Shown here: positions 15,903 through 27,781 of the stretch, one piece after another | Layout: the number at the start of each line of letters is the position of its first letter | Numbering within the stretch: the stretch's first letter is position 1 | From: Colius striatus | Taxonomy: Eukaryota; Chordata; Aves; Coliiformes; Coliidae | NCBI RefSeq assembly: GCF_028858725.1 | Contig: NC_084790.1 | Span: forward strand, 3,664,001-3,728,000 | Length of the DNA stretch: 64,000 bases | Direction: 5' to 3' | Made by a program: the position numbers and the translations under genes | The notes under the pieces: generated by a model | The model's input: only the letters and a program-made list of their open reading frames with translations | Told to the model about the DNA's origin: nothing | Database searches by the model: none

Positions 15903-16425
15903 GAAGCCAGACTTCGAGTGCTGTGTTCAACTTTGGGGTTCTCATTACAAGAAAGTCACTGAAGGGCTGGAACTTGTCCAGAGACAGCACCAGAGGTGGG
16001 GAACAGTCTGCAGCACAGATCTGATGGGGAGTAGCTGAGGGCCTTGGGAATGTTCAGCCTGGAGGAGGCTGAGGGGAGACATGAGCACTCTCTGCAACTC
16101 CCTGAGAGGAGGCTGTGGCCAAGGGGGTTCAGTCTCTGCTCCCAGGTAGCAAGTGACAGGACAAGAGGAAACAACCTCAAGTTGCTTCAGGGGAGGTTTA
16201 GATTGCAACTGAGGAAGAACTCTTTACCTGAAAGGGATGTCAGCCCCTGTGCCAGACTGTCCAGGAAGGTGGAGGAGTCCTCAGCCCTGGAGGGATCCCA
16301 AAGCCGTGGAGCTGAAGTGCTGAGGGCTGTGGGTTAGTGCTGGGCTGGGCAGGGTGAGGGCAGGGTTGGGACTCCAGCAGCTCCAAGGACTTTTCCAACC
16401 AAAATTATTCTAATGATTCTCTGGG
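15903..16425 (+). mobile_element. diverged CR1 LINE copy, sense
   Basis: The block runs from CGAGTGCTGTGTTCAACTTT through the ORF2 end (TTCAGCCTGGAGGAGGCTGA) and the 3'UTR (AGTGACAGGACAAGAGGAAA, GGGGAGGTTTAGATTG) to an eroded octamer tail (ATTCTAATGATTCTCTG). It is more diverged than the 6771 and 10533 copies and belongs to a different subfamily. Confidence 0.92.
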
Positions 16426-17124
16426 TGACTCTGGCTTCCTACAGTGAAGGGGAGAAACCCTTTCTAGTTGCTTAAGTAAGTCAGTGAAAGAGTAGAACAG
16501 AGCTGACAGCAGGGACACAAACTGGTGTGTCCTTCAGTGCTCTGTGCTGCCTTGTCCTGGGGCAGGTGACAGAGAGAGAGGTCAGGTCAGCAGACTGCAA
16601 GGGATCTACAGTACCTGGATTGGAACTGTGATGCTTTCACTAGTACTCAAAACCTTCTTCATTTCTCAGCCTGAGCTTGCCAGCAGCTCGCCCAGCGCCG
16701 TGTGAGCAGCTCCCTGGGGCGCTGCGGGGAGGGTGGCTCATGGGCAGAGCTGGCAGCAGCCATGTGGACACTACACCTGCTGAGAAAGTGATGTTTCGGT
16801 CTGTTTTCACCTCAGTTCACTTACAGCAAAAAACAGCAGAACACAGAGGAAGGCTTTGAATTCAGGATGTAGAAACATCTTGTGCTGGGCTTTGCTCCGA
16901 ATGAACTAGACTGTGATGAAGTGCAGCTTCTGCTGTTTAAGATGATCCAGCCCATGCGTGCTGCCCAGGCACCAAGTCCTGGGGAGGCACTGGGATCCCT
17001 GCTGGGATGCTCGTGTCATGTCATTGAAGAACAGACTGCAAGAAGTCCGTTTTTACACACAGGACATAGACATGAAACACAGGAACTAAATTCCCACAGG
17101 AGGTTTGATTGCTGAATAAGTTGC

Positions 17125-17216
17125 AATTCAGTGTCAGATCAATTCAAGATGACAAGTCTCAATTCAGTTGAGCAAATTCAGTGTTTCGGTTCAAGTGCAA
17201 CCAACTTGAACTGAAA
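17125..17216. repeat. AATTCAGT cluster with 13-bp hairpin
   Basis: Three direct copies of AATTCAGT lie at 17125, 17161 and 17175. Immediately after, 17184-17196 and 17204-17216 form a 13-bp stem (one G-T pair) around a 7-base loop. There is no known function. It is about 4.3 kb upstream of the CCR7 TATA box. Confidence 0.6.
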
Positions 17217-17274
17217 TGTTTCTTTCTGAGTTAACTTCCTGTGGAATTTATTAGGAACTGAGTTTTCTTTTCAG

Positions 17275-17354
17275 AAGTTATATTGAACAACAGCCATCCA
17301 GCTCTACGACTGCGGCCTGGGCAACGAATTTTCATCACTCTCCTTGCACTGGAG
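17275..17354 (+). other. exon-like block with strong splice sites (unconfirmed)
   Basis: A strong acceptor (gttttcttttcag) and a strong donor (GTGAGC) flank 80 bases. Two frames are open: one reads VILNNSHPALRLRPGQRIF and ends in phase 0, the other SYIEQQPSSSTTAAW. Four CpGs in 80 bases stand out in this CpG-poor interval, which is more like an exon than neutral DNA. I recognise neither peptide. It could be an exon of a non-coding RNA, a lost gene or a chance match. Confidence 0.3.
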
Positions 17355-17927
17355 GTGAGCAGAGTAACTCATCTTCCAACATGAGACTGAAAATACCTAC
17401 TGCTTCCTTTTTTTAATGGTTAATTTAACTTCAAGGTAACAAATGTGTTCTGGTGAGCAAACAGCACAGTGGGCACAGAGCAGGCCTGGCACTGGTGAGA
17501 AGCGTGGTATGTTTGTTCACGCAGGATCACATAATGGGGCGCACATGTTAAAGGGAATCTGTCAAAGAGACAGAATCACTAGGGCATGAAATAGAGAGCA
17601 AATATACACAACCAAATTAAGCTAAGCTTTAATAAATGTTTTGAGAACTCCTCAGGAATAAAACATGACTGTACAAGAAGACTCAGTGCCATAAAAACAG
17701 AGTAAGTTGTTTCGTTTAGGATATTCTCGTTCTTTAAGGAAAACAATTTGAATTGGCTCTGACTACACAGAACTTGGCGTGTACCGAAACTTTGAAGTTA
17801 AAGCTTGGGAGTATGTGCAGAAAACAAACAGCAGACCATCTGCCTGTCTCTTTTCTCTCATTGTCTTTGGCTTCAGCCACCGTGGATCTGGGGATGAATT
17901 CAAGGAGATGCTGCCTCGCTGAATCCA

Positions 17928-17937
17928 CCCCCCCCCC
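17928..17937. repeat. poly(C) run
   Basis: Ten C in a row. No function is indicated. Confidence 0.85.
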
Positions 17938-18435
17938 ACCACTTGCAGTGTGGGTACAGAGGAAATCTGGGTGACCTTGCCTATTTCTGCATACCCCTCA
18001 CTCCCACAGGCAGCACTGTGCCTGGGTTAAAAGGCTTTCCACCTACCATTTCTCAGTACTCGGCCCGTACCTGACAGAAGTCTTTCATCTCCAGTCCTTC
18101 TCAGCGGAAGTGGTTAAAAGATAACACTCTCAAAGGCAGCGTACCTGCTTGGATAAGTGATGAACAAAAGAAAAACAGAGCGATAAATAGAGTCACAAGT
18201 TATGAACTGTACCTGCCTACCAAGATAACTCAAAAGCAAGTGTGCTGAAAAGCCAGTGATGCATGCTTAGAGTGCCAAGGAAAGTGTGGGTCACCTTCTG
18301 GAAGCCAGACAAAAATGATGATAGTTTCCAAGCCTCAGCATCCTGCACGTGAAGTAGCCCCGAATGGGATCAGTACCACAGTGGCACTGGCCTACTGAAA
18401 TGCTGAAGGGGTTTTTCAATTACAGCAGGGCTGGC

Positions 18436-19207
18436 ACAATGTTGTCACTGGGCCAAGGTCAATGCCATGAGTTTCAACAAGGCCAAGTGCTGGGTCCTGC
18501 ATTTGGGCCACAACAATGGCCAGCAGAGCTATAGGCTTGGGGAGGAGCGTCTGGAAAGCTGCCAGGCACAGAGGGAGCTGGCAGTGTGGGCTGAACAGGG
18601 GCCAGCAGCGTGCCCAGGTGGCCAAGAAGGCCAAGGACATCCTGGCCTGGCTCAGGAAGAGTGTTGCCAGCAGGAGCAGGGAGGGAGCTGATCGTTCCCT
18701 GCACTCAGCTTTGCTGAGGCTGCACCCCAAATCCTGCATCCAGGTTTGGGCCTCTCTCTACCAGAAGGACATGGAGGCGCTGGAGAGGATCCAGAGGCTG
18801 GGCTACCAAGCTAGGAAAGGCTTTGGAGCACGTCTCAGATGAGGAAGGGCTGAGGGATCTGAGCCTGAAGAAAAGAAAGCTCAGAGGAGACCTTCTCGCT
18901 CTCTACAAGAAGCTGTAGCGAGATGGAGGTCGATCTGTTCTCTCTAGTAACAAGCAATAGAACAAGAGGAAACGGCCTCAAGTTACGCCAGGGGAGGTTC
19001 AGGCTGGATATGAGAAGGAATTTCTTTCCTGGAAGGGTTGCCAGGCACTGGAATGGGCAGCCCAGGCAGGTGCTGTAGGGGTTTAAGAGCTGGGTGGATG
19101 TTGCACTTAGGGAAATGGTCTTGTAGTTGATAGGGCTGGGACAAAGCCTGGACTTGATAACCTCAAAGGTCTCTTCCAGCCAAACCAATTCTATGATCCT
19201 GTGATCT
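18436..19207 (+). mobile_element. longest CR1 LINE copy, sense
   Basis: This copy of about 770 bases reaches further into ORF2 than the others. MSFNKAKCWVLHLGHNN is read at 18467 and the reading continues with a frame change into motifs such as SVASRSREG and LHPKSCIQVWASLYQKDM (18516-18842). It then passes through the 3'UTR to a tail with CAATTCTATGATCCTGTGAT. The two-frame reading shows an inactivating frameshift, so this is a dead copy. Confidence 0.95.
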
Positions 19208-21509
19208 CTTGATAATGCTTAAGGACAGTCTGAAACTATGGCTGAGTGTTTACATGGGATCTTAGAACAGCCACAGGATCCTCGACTTCAGACACATTTA
19301 ATTTGGGCTTGAGAGAGCCAGGGAGTGAAACATTTGACTTCATGTTGAAGTAACTGGTGTTAAAGGCAAGGCAGCAAGTGATCAGCAGTCTTGGGATCAG
19401 ACTGCTACATCTACTCAAATTCTACTGAAGTTGTTTTGGCTATGGTTAGACAAATTATCTTCAAATAATTGAAACAGAAACAATCCCACTGAAATGTTGG
19501 GGTTTTTAAACAACAAAAAATCTTCAGATCTTCCAAATCTAAAGGAAACTAAACTGAACTACAAGTAAACTGTGCTAGAGGGGAACAAATTGCCTTTACC
19601 CAGCAGTGTCAAGATCCACAGACTACTAAGCATTCACTGGATTTAATGTCTAGGGGTTTAATGTCTAGCAACATCACCAAGATGCCGGCTGAAGCCACTT
19701 GCAGTAAGCTAGATTCTGCCTTTGAAGGTTGCACGAGCAGAGGGCTGAGGTGCTGGTGTTTATGTAATTGATAGACTCATTTAACACAACTTACCTACTG
19801 CTTGTAATATGTATCCCATATAAAGGTCACAACCGACCAGATTACCCTGAAAAGGATGGTGATTCGGGAGAGCTGGATAGTGGCTGCCTGGCACAGATGC
19901 CTTTTATAATGTCTATTTAACCACAAAGTTATTTGTCTGATGCAGAGGAAACATATTCTCTCCAAATTAACCTAAATGCAACAGAGGTGCCATAGGTTTT
20001 CTTTTACTTCAATTTGCTGAAGTAGGATAGTGCCTTTTGAGGTGTCTCCCAGCCACATGAATACTGCCTGAGTTGTGTTCTCTCCTTTCCACAGGTCTGG
20101 TCTTTATGGCTGGTTTTGGAAGTTCCCTGCTCAGTGAACTGGCTTGTTTGGGTCCATCCTGAGCTGTTTCACCTCCCTCCAGCACTGAGCAGGTGACCTG
20201 CACATGTGACTCCATGCTAAGTCCCAAAGTACCCAGCGCTTTTGAACCTGTGAGGGACTGTAAGCTCTGCCTGTGATCCATCCTGTGATAATTTCTTTTT
20301 CCATCTGTCCCAGATGCAGTAACAGCACTGACATATTGTAAGAGGATGCACAGGACAGGATGCCAAAGTGAATACTTTCAAGTCTCCCTGTAAGGAAAGC
20401 AAGTTCATGAGATGGTGACATCTCTACCTGTTCAAGTCTGCTCCTAGAAGCAGAAGTCCCACCTTTGACATCCACAAAACAAAAGCCACTGCTTTCTATT
20501 GAGCTGATCTGTTTAGGAACAGGATGGGATGAACTGACTCCTTGTTAAGGCAGAGCCTGGAGCTGACATTGCTGCTGGTCCTCTCAGAGCTACATCCTGA
20601 GATCTGAAGCTTCTGCAGCAATGTCATGGTGGGGGAAGACGTGGGACCATAAAAGTGCAAAATCTTTTGAGGAAGATGGTGCATGCTCATACTAAGCAGA
20701 TGGTAACACAAAAACACCCAAAAGCAGAAGGAGGTGGGGAAGTCCACTTAACTCACTTGAGCTGCTGATAATTTAAGAGAGGATGCTGCAAGCACGTGGG
20801 ACAAGGGATGCTGGCCACTGGTAAGGAGGCAGAAACTCGGAAAGGTGAGAGGGGTGGGGGGAGGTGTTTTAAGATTTAGTTTTTATTTCTCATTTCCCTA
20901 TTCTGTTTTGTTTGTTAACAAATCAAACCATTTATCCCCAAGTTGAGTCTGTTTTGGCCATAACAATAGTTGCTGAGTGATCTCTCTGTCCTTATCTCAA
21001 CTCTCAAGCCTTTTATTTCTTTCTCCCCTGTACAGTTGAGGAGGGGTAGTGACAGAATGACTTGGTGGGCACCTGACATACAGCCAAAGTTAAACCACTG
21101 AGATTTTTCATGTAGTAGTCAAACACCTTCCCCAGAAAGAGTCTGGCAGAGGAAATGGGGATCGCCCCTCTTTCTGAGAGATGCTCTGCAGGTGAAGCAG
21201 GATCTCTCGTGGAGAAAAGACATAACAATAAAGGAGACTTTTTCCTCTTGTCCCTTCACCAAAGACAATTTCTCATGTGTCAGTGCAAAAGCAGAACCCA
21301 CCTCATGTTATGGGCTCTCAGGAAAAAGCACATGTGTGCAGCCCTGGGCTGCAGGCGCTGAGGAAACACCTGAACACTCCAAGCGCCTGAAAGCAGTGTG
21401 GCACACTGCACAACTTTCCTCTATGGGTGAAAGCACCAGGAGGAGGAGGGTCTACTAAATGTCAACCACACTGGGGCGTGTCATGAGGTTCTTGTAGAGG
21501 TGCAGGAAG

Positions 21510-21627
21510 TATAAAAGAGAGTTTCCCAAAGAGGGTCTCTGGCAGGAGCCACAGCACACTGAGGCTGCGCTGGAACATATGATGCTCTGTCTAACCTTGT
21601 GACTTCACCTCTCTTTGGAACAAGATC
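21510..21627 (+). promoter_or_regulatory. CCR7: CCR7 core promoter and 5'UTR
   Basis: A TATAAAAG box lies at 21510-21517, about 120 bases before the CCR7 ATG. A start site near 21540 would give a 5'UTR of about 90 bases. A GGGGCGTG word (KLF/Sp-like) lies upstream at about 21473. The sequence is not a CpG island, which fits a tissue-restricted gene. The TATA spacing is seen in the sequence; the start site is inferred. Confidence 0.65.
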
Positions 21628-21637
21628 ATGGATGGTG
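21628..21637 (+). CDS. CCR7: CCR7 exon 1, ten coding bases
   Basis: ATGGATGGTG is followed by a consensus donor GTGAGT at 21638. It gives Met-Asp-Gly and the first base of a Gly codon completed by exon 2 (G|GC). Human CCR7 begins Met-Asp-Leu-Gly-Lys, also with only a few codons in the first coding exon. The match of phase, start residues and TATA position is why I chose this ATG over other upstream candidates such as the ATG at 23149, which has a poor donor. Intron 1 is then about 6.1 kb. Confidence 0.85.
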
Positions 21638-24600
21638 GTGAGTACCTGTTCTGCAGCCATTGGCTTTGTCTTCAGCTTTATTAATAGTGCCCAGACTGGT
21701 GTCCTGTGACACTGGGATGAAGCACTTCTAACAGAGTATTGAAACAATGTAAAAAGCTTCTTGTTTTATTTGTATTTACTCTTTAAAAAAAAAAAAGTTC
21801 CCTTTTACAACATCAAAAAAAAAGCTCAACTCAATTAGTTCAGACACCCACAAAGAATACACTTAGAGGCAATTTCAAGGGGTGATTTTGTCCCAGAATA
21901 AATGAGCTCTTCTCACCTGATTCCTATCTTTTCTTCTATATTCTTAATATAAAAAAATATTTTGAAAGGAGAATTTGGTCTCTTTGGCCACATTTTAATT
22001 CGGTGACTAACTCAAGGAATCAGGAGCAAGCACGTGCCTTTACTGTTGGCTAAGAGCGTCCAGTCTTTTACAAATTGTTTCTATTAATGAATATCTTTAC
22101 TGCAGCAACAGAACCTGAAAAAATATGGGTCTGCACCTGCTCAGAGCTGGAACAGCCCTGAGCCCGTGCACCTGTACAGGTCCCTATTCCCATGGCTCAC
22201 CCCATCATACAGAATACAAGAGAAAAGCCTCTTCGGTACATTGCATAACATTAGCCCAGGAGGCATAAGACAGCTTGTTTCTGTTTCCTGATAAAAGTTT
22301 CCAACTTTCTTTTGCCATTTGTTATTGTTTGCTCTCCCCTGTGCTCTGCAGGCACCAACTTCCAGGAGTCTGAGTAGGTTGGGTGGCCGTAGGAGGGGAA
22401 TGGCACTGTGGGTCAGAGATAGATGTGGCAGATGAGATGAAGGCTCTTTTTTTCCTCTGTGACTGTACAATTTATTCCTTTCTTACTTGTTTTTGATTTC
22501 TTATTGCTTTAATATTTGCAAACACTAACCCCAGTGCATGAGGGAGTGCAGGAAGGAGAGACAAATGCAGCTGCTCAGGTGGGTAAGTTAGTCTGCAACC
22601 AAATTAATCAATCTGGGTTTACAACACAACCACTTACTCTCTGTGCCAGAGACCATGGCCAGAGCTGTAAGGACAATGGTAAGAGGGATGGTGCAGCATC
22701 CAGGGAGTTCAGCCTTATCAGACCCCATTTAGAAGTGTAATGAACTAAGCTTTGTAACAGGATGAAATGGGAGGTGTCACCGCCTTTTCTCAGTGAGATT
22801 TTCAAATCAGAGTTCTAAACTACCCAGATCGTGAGAGGGCTCCCACTGCCTGCCAAGCCCACAGCAGGCAGAAGGTGCTGATATCCTGGTGCAGTGCTGC
22901 AGAGCTAGAGACTGTGAATACACAGAGATTTGAGCACCCAATTCCCTACAGGTGCCTTGGGCTGTAGGACAAAAAGGGGGACTATTGCCTGCTCCTTTTT
23001 TTGGAGAAAAAGGAGCAGGATGCTCCCAGGGTGCAGGCTGGAGGGGCTGGTCCCACAGGACCCTCAGGCACAGGCAGGGAAGGGGCAGGGGAGTCTTCTC
23101 ATGGACACCTCCTTGCAGCTTCTGGCAATCAATGGCTTAGGAAAGCCATGAATTTTGGTATCACTGCATCCAAGCCAACACCTTCCCACCCAACCGGATC
23201 TAGTCACCATGCAGCACTCTGCTCTCTGTCAAACTTTTGGCCTCTGCAACATCATGCAGGTGCTCTGCAGGTTTCTTGTTGGAAGGGGTTTGGTATCTGG
23301 GGGGACAGTTTTTACTCTGACTTTAGCTAATTGGTAAAGATTCATTATGGCAGGTAACAGAAAGAGTTAGTGAGAACCTGGCAAGAAGAGTATGCCAGCT
23401 TTCCCTCTTGGCTTTTTTTTTTTTTTTTTGTCCTACTATTGCATTTCAGAGGAATATTCCAAAAGAAATCTTTCACAGCACTGGCATATGCACAGCCTTA
23501 TTGCCTTTTTTTTTCTGTAGGAAACCTGATTGGGCCACTTCAGAATGAAGTTAACACTTTATCTCTGCTTATCTTGTCTTTTGATTCACAATTTCCTGAA
23601 AGAAGTTGAGGCTGATAATTACGAGCTTACTTCTGTAACAGATCTAGGAACACACAAAATTAAAGCACGACTTGGTTTCATTCAGACTGCTCACTCCTGA
23701 AATGATGGTGTCTTTCCTCTGCCAGTGTCAAAAGTAGAAGAAAAAGGGGCAGGGAGAACAGGCCCTGAGCTGTTAACTGCCAACAGTCGTTATTTTAATA
23801 TGATTAAGTCTTCTCTGAAATATCTGGTTCTTCCCCCAAGAGTTCAGTATACTGATGGTGAAGAGTACCAGAAACTGATACATGTTCAAAGATATAAACA
23901 GTACATTACTCATTGCCTACACATGTGCTAAGGTGCTTGAGACTGAAACTTTTGCTTCACAGTTCTGGCCAACAGAAAAATGTTCTTTCGCCACGAAGCT
24001 TCAGCCAGAGTAGGTTTGCTCAGCTTTGCCAACATGCCCTAGAGCATTCCCAGCTCTTGCTTTTCACTTTGAGTATCCCTCAGCATCAGCAGAGCTGAGC
24101 AGCTGCTCCTCCATGCTGGCCCTCCTTAGAGCCTGCCTTGCCTGGGCAGGAGCTGACCCAGGGCTTCACTCTGCAGGATTTAGTTTGTCCAGTCCATTTT
24201 AACCACCTTACATGGTTGTGTTTCTGCTCCTCTTTCTCTTCTGAGTAGACCTTCTGCTACCAAATCAGTCAGAGGCTTTTCTGGGCATTTCTGGAGGATT
24301 CATGGCTACTACAGCTTCTGTTATCTTGCTGAAGATTGGTGCTAATGCTGAGGGAGATTCAGATAAACTGGATGCGATTCATTTGTGCAAAGTCATTTAC
24401 TCTTCTGACATAGCATGGAATGAACTACTCCCCAGACGCCCACCCCATGGCAGTCAAATCATGACTTAAACACACACATTTCTTTCCGTTTGCTATGAAG
24501 GGAGCCCAAACAATCAATCAGATATCAATTGCTACAGCACAGTGGGATGAATCCCATCACTTGAGCTTACTCTATGGAGGATGATTTTCAAACCTGATGG

Positions 24601-27600
24601 GCTACTGTCCCCTCTCTCCCATACCCTGCCATCAATAGCAGAGAGCAGGCTCCTCATCTCTTTCATTCACATGGAGCAATTCTCCCCTTTTCCTGGGTCC
24701 TTCAGGCTTTTGAGAGCTGCAGCAAACTCAAGTGTCTCCAGCTGCAGGAGATGGAGATGACGTAGGGCTTTAGAAGGCCTCCGAGTCATTTGCCGTAATG
24801 TTCTTTTGTTATTGTCTTTTTACAAACGAGATTTCTAGCTCAACTGTTTTTGGGGATTTTTGAGCAGGAGTTTCTTCTTAGTATTTTGAGGAACAAAACT
24901 TGAGGAAAATACCCACAGCAGAGAACTGCCAGAGGAAAAAAAAAAAAGAAATAAAAAATTAAAAGAGCTACCTAAAATTGCCTATTGAACTCCAGAGCAT
25001 GTCTCATTTCCTCTCTGCAACTCGTTTCTTTCTGCTCCATCCCCTACATTGCTTCAGACCCAAGAGCGTTGCAAGAAGTGAGTCTCATCCAGCCTGCCCA
25101 AAACTAGTGACACAGGGACTCACTCGACAAACTGCTGCAGGAGGATCCACGAAGCCACGCAGCCTCTCTGGTTTTGGCTTTCCAAATGCGTAAGCTGAGG
25201 TGAAGTGACAAAAGAGGGGAAGAAACAGTGCAAGGGGTTTTTATAGAAAGACCATTTGACATTTAAGACACTTGAAACAGCAACCAAGAGAAAAAAAAAA
25301 AAGTGAAGATCATCAGAGGAATGATACTCAGCTGAACTGTTTCGGGATCGTTAGTTGAGTCACTTTATCAGTCCTGTTTCATTAGATGCTTCACTGTGTG
25401 ATAAGAGGGAAAAAAACCAGCAGTTCACCAGGGCTGTGCACTCATGACTTTTCAGCTTAAGTAAGGGCTGGGCTGGTCCTGGGGCTTGAAGGGGAGATGT
25501 AAAAAAAAAAAAAACCAAGCAGGAGAAGATGTTACCAGGCTTGGGAGGCCGCTGCCCTGGGCAGTACCATGCCCTTCACATGAGGTAACTGAAAGCCACA
25601 AATCAAGCAATGGCAGAGAAATGCCCTGATTGAGTTGGATTTAGGTTAGTGTATTTACTCTGTGGACCAAGAATGGCTCTTCTCCTCTGTCTCCTTTTTA
25701 TACAGCTTCTAGGAAGCTAAATGCCTTTGAGGCCTCAGCCCCTGTCCGACACACCTGAGATGGGTGAGCAGAGGTAATTATTGGTAATTGTTATCCACCA
25801 ACAGGCACAGACAGGTGTAAGCACCCCTCAGGAGCCCTCTGGACACAGGCTATTAAGAAGCTTAAAGAGCAGAAGCGTAAAGACTGCAATGGCTAGAAGT
25901 GTTTTGCAGAGGTGAGGGACATGCCAGTGTCCCAGACAGGGAGGACAATTACAGTCTAGACTTGCTTAAACTGTTTAAGCGGTTTGGGTTTTTGGTGTAT
26001 TTCCTGTGTGTAATATGCAAAAGTTAGATCAGTAGCTTGAATGGAAAGATGGCTACAACAGATGCTCACCAAACCTCTTCTTGCAGTCTAAGACTGGCCA
26101 GAGTGAAAACCACGAGACATACAGAAAAGACAGGCAAAGCCATCTAGCCAAGTTTCTCCCCTTGCTCCTCAAGCCCATCCTTGGCATATTCCACCCCTGA
26201 CTGCAAACTGCACCAATGATGCACTACCACACCTTTGAGATTCCCCCAGGAGGATTCAGAGGTAGTGAGGGGTTTATGAACACAACTAAGCACCCAGCTG
26301 CACCATTATAAAAGATGCAAATAAGGGGAGAAAAGGTGAGGTGTGAACCTCTGCAAGATACAGGGAAGCTCACGTACAGGCTCCAGGGGTGAGAAGTATG
26401 AGTTTTTTCACATGTGGCTGAGGATCTCTCACCCACACATCATTGCTCACATGTAAACAAGCTTCTCCAAACACAAACACCAAAGTACCTATTTCTGTTA
26501 TTAATGATGTTATTGCACGTGACTCAAAGAAGAGGATACTGGCACAACAGTTGCAGTTACCTAAGCAGTGGAATTTCATCATCCTGGTCCAGTGCAATTC
26601 CTGAGTAGGAGACTGGCAGAGCAAGAAAGGGTGCAAAGGAGCCCTGCAGAGAAACAGAACAGAGCTGTGTACAACTGCCTGCTAAGTACAAGAGTGGCAA
26701 AGGAATAAATCAAATTTATCAGGAGAAAGCCATAGAGGAAACAGGCAGCTGAAAGCCAAAAGACATCTCCTGCCTCTGCCCCAGCCTTGCTCAGTGATCC
26801 TGGACCAAACAATCCAGGGAAGTGAGGAGCTGTGGCATGGGGAACTAGCCAGCACCTAGATAGACATCCCAGAATGAGCAGCATGATGTCGAAGGAGCCA
26901 ATGCCAACTCTCCCTCAAGGAAAGACACATCTGCTAATGCCAGAGCAGAGGTGAGGGCTTTCTCACAGTTGCCAGATCACCATCTGCCCTAAGCAACTTT
27001 CAGTGGCAACTAAGGTAGACGCTCGTATGTGCTTTAAATAGAGCAAAGAGAAAGCTTTCACTGGCCTCTATGCCTCTGCTAACCACAGCAGGAAGAGCTG
27101 TTTGTCTGAGATTGCTCTCACCATTATCACATCTGGCTCCAAACTTAATTTTTCCTCCCAGCTGTCAGCATCCCGTACCTCCACATCCAAAAGCAGCAGA
27201 AGCCAGCTCTGACATTTAGAGGCAAGCAATAAATCTCAGCCAGTTTCAGTCACGGATAGCCTGCGGGGAGCAGAGCTCTTCTGTTCTGCAGTCCAGTCAC
27301 CACACTGTCAGGGAACAGCTGGGCCAAATTTATTGCACTCACAGCTGCCTGTTTTCAATCGAGTATGCTACACCCTTACAGCTCTGAGAAAAGCAGGAGA
27401 CAAGCTGCTGACTGTCTATAGGAACAAAAAACAATGTAAAAAATAAAAGTGTTCATACTGTGCAGGAGTTAACTGTCCTTTGCCATCAGCCTTTACAAAT
27501 GAAACTGAAGAGGACAGACTCCTTAACTTGTCCTCTGATAATAACTTCTTGTGTGAACCTAAGTGATCCTGTTAGCATCTTCACTGACTTCTAGTTTACC

Positions 27601-27731
27601 CAGCTGCAGGGAGCTTTGCAGGATTGAGCATGCCACGGTCAAGTACACTACCACTGCTTTTTCGAAGTAAGCATCACGTGGAAAGTCCCACTCAACTGCT
27701 AACATTAACACTGTGTTTCTTCCCTCTACAG
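21638..27731 (+). other. CCR7: CCR7 intron 1
   Basis: This 6.1 kb intron ends in a ttccctctacag acceptor. It contains poly(A) and poly(T) runs, including 17 T at 23413-23429, but no CR1 copy that I can see. No coding block in it is supported. Confidence 0.8.
23413..23429. repeat. poly(T) run
   Basis: Seventeen T in a row within CCR7 intron 1. This could be the tail of an old reverse-transcribed insertion, but no body is recognisable. Confidence 0.85.
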
Positions 27732-27781
27732 GCAAGCAGTTAAAGGTCACTCTTGTTTTCAGCCTTCCTCTAATTTTTCAG
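27732..27781 (+). CDS. CCR7: CCR7 exon 2, signal peptide
   Basis: Fifty bases lie between a ctctacag acceptor and a GTAAGA donor. After completing Gly4 the exon reads KQLKVTLVFSLPLIFQ, a basic start followed by a hydrophobic core, aligned with KPMKSVLVVALLVIFQ of human CCR7. CCR7 is unusual among chemokine receptors in having a cleavable signal peptide (family knowledge). The exon ends in phase 0, which fits the in-frame start of exon 3. It is too short to show up as a separate long open frame and is identified by splice sites, phase and homology. Confidence 0.93.

Larger units (their letters stand above)
5401..21509. other. SMARCE1-CCR7 intergenic region
   Basis: About 16 kb lie between the SMARCE1 poly(A) region and the CCR7 TATA box. 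The interval holds the CR1 copies listed separately, short homopolymer and (CTCTC)n runs, an AATTCAGT cluster with a hairpin near 17.2 kb, and two exon-like blocks at 15.5 and 17.3 kb. No open frame here can be matched to a known protein. An A-rich stretch at about 12690-12860 has imperfect AATTTAGT/ACTAAATT inverted words of unknown meaning. Confidence 0.8.

Noticed and set aside
23149-23158. Alternative CCR7 first coding exon (ATGAATTTTG before GTATCA)
   Set aside because: The phase would fit, but the donor is poor and there is no TATA box. The 21628 ATG has both a consensus donor and a TATA box and matches the Met-Asp start.
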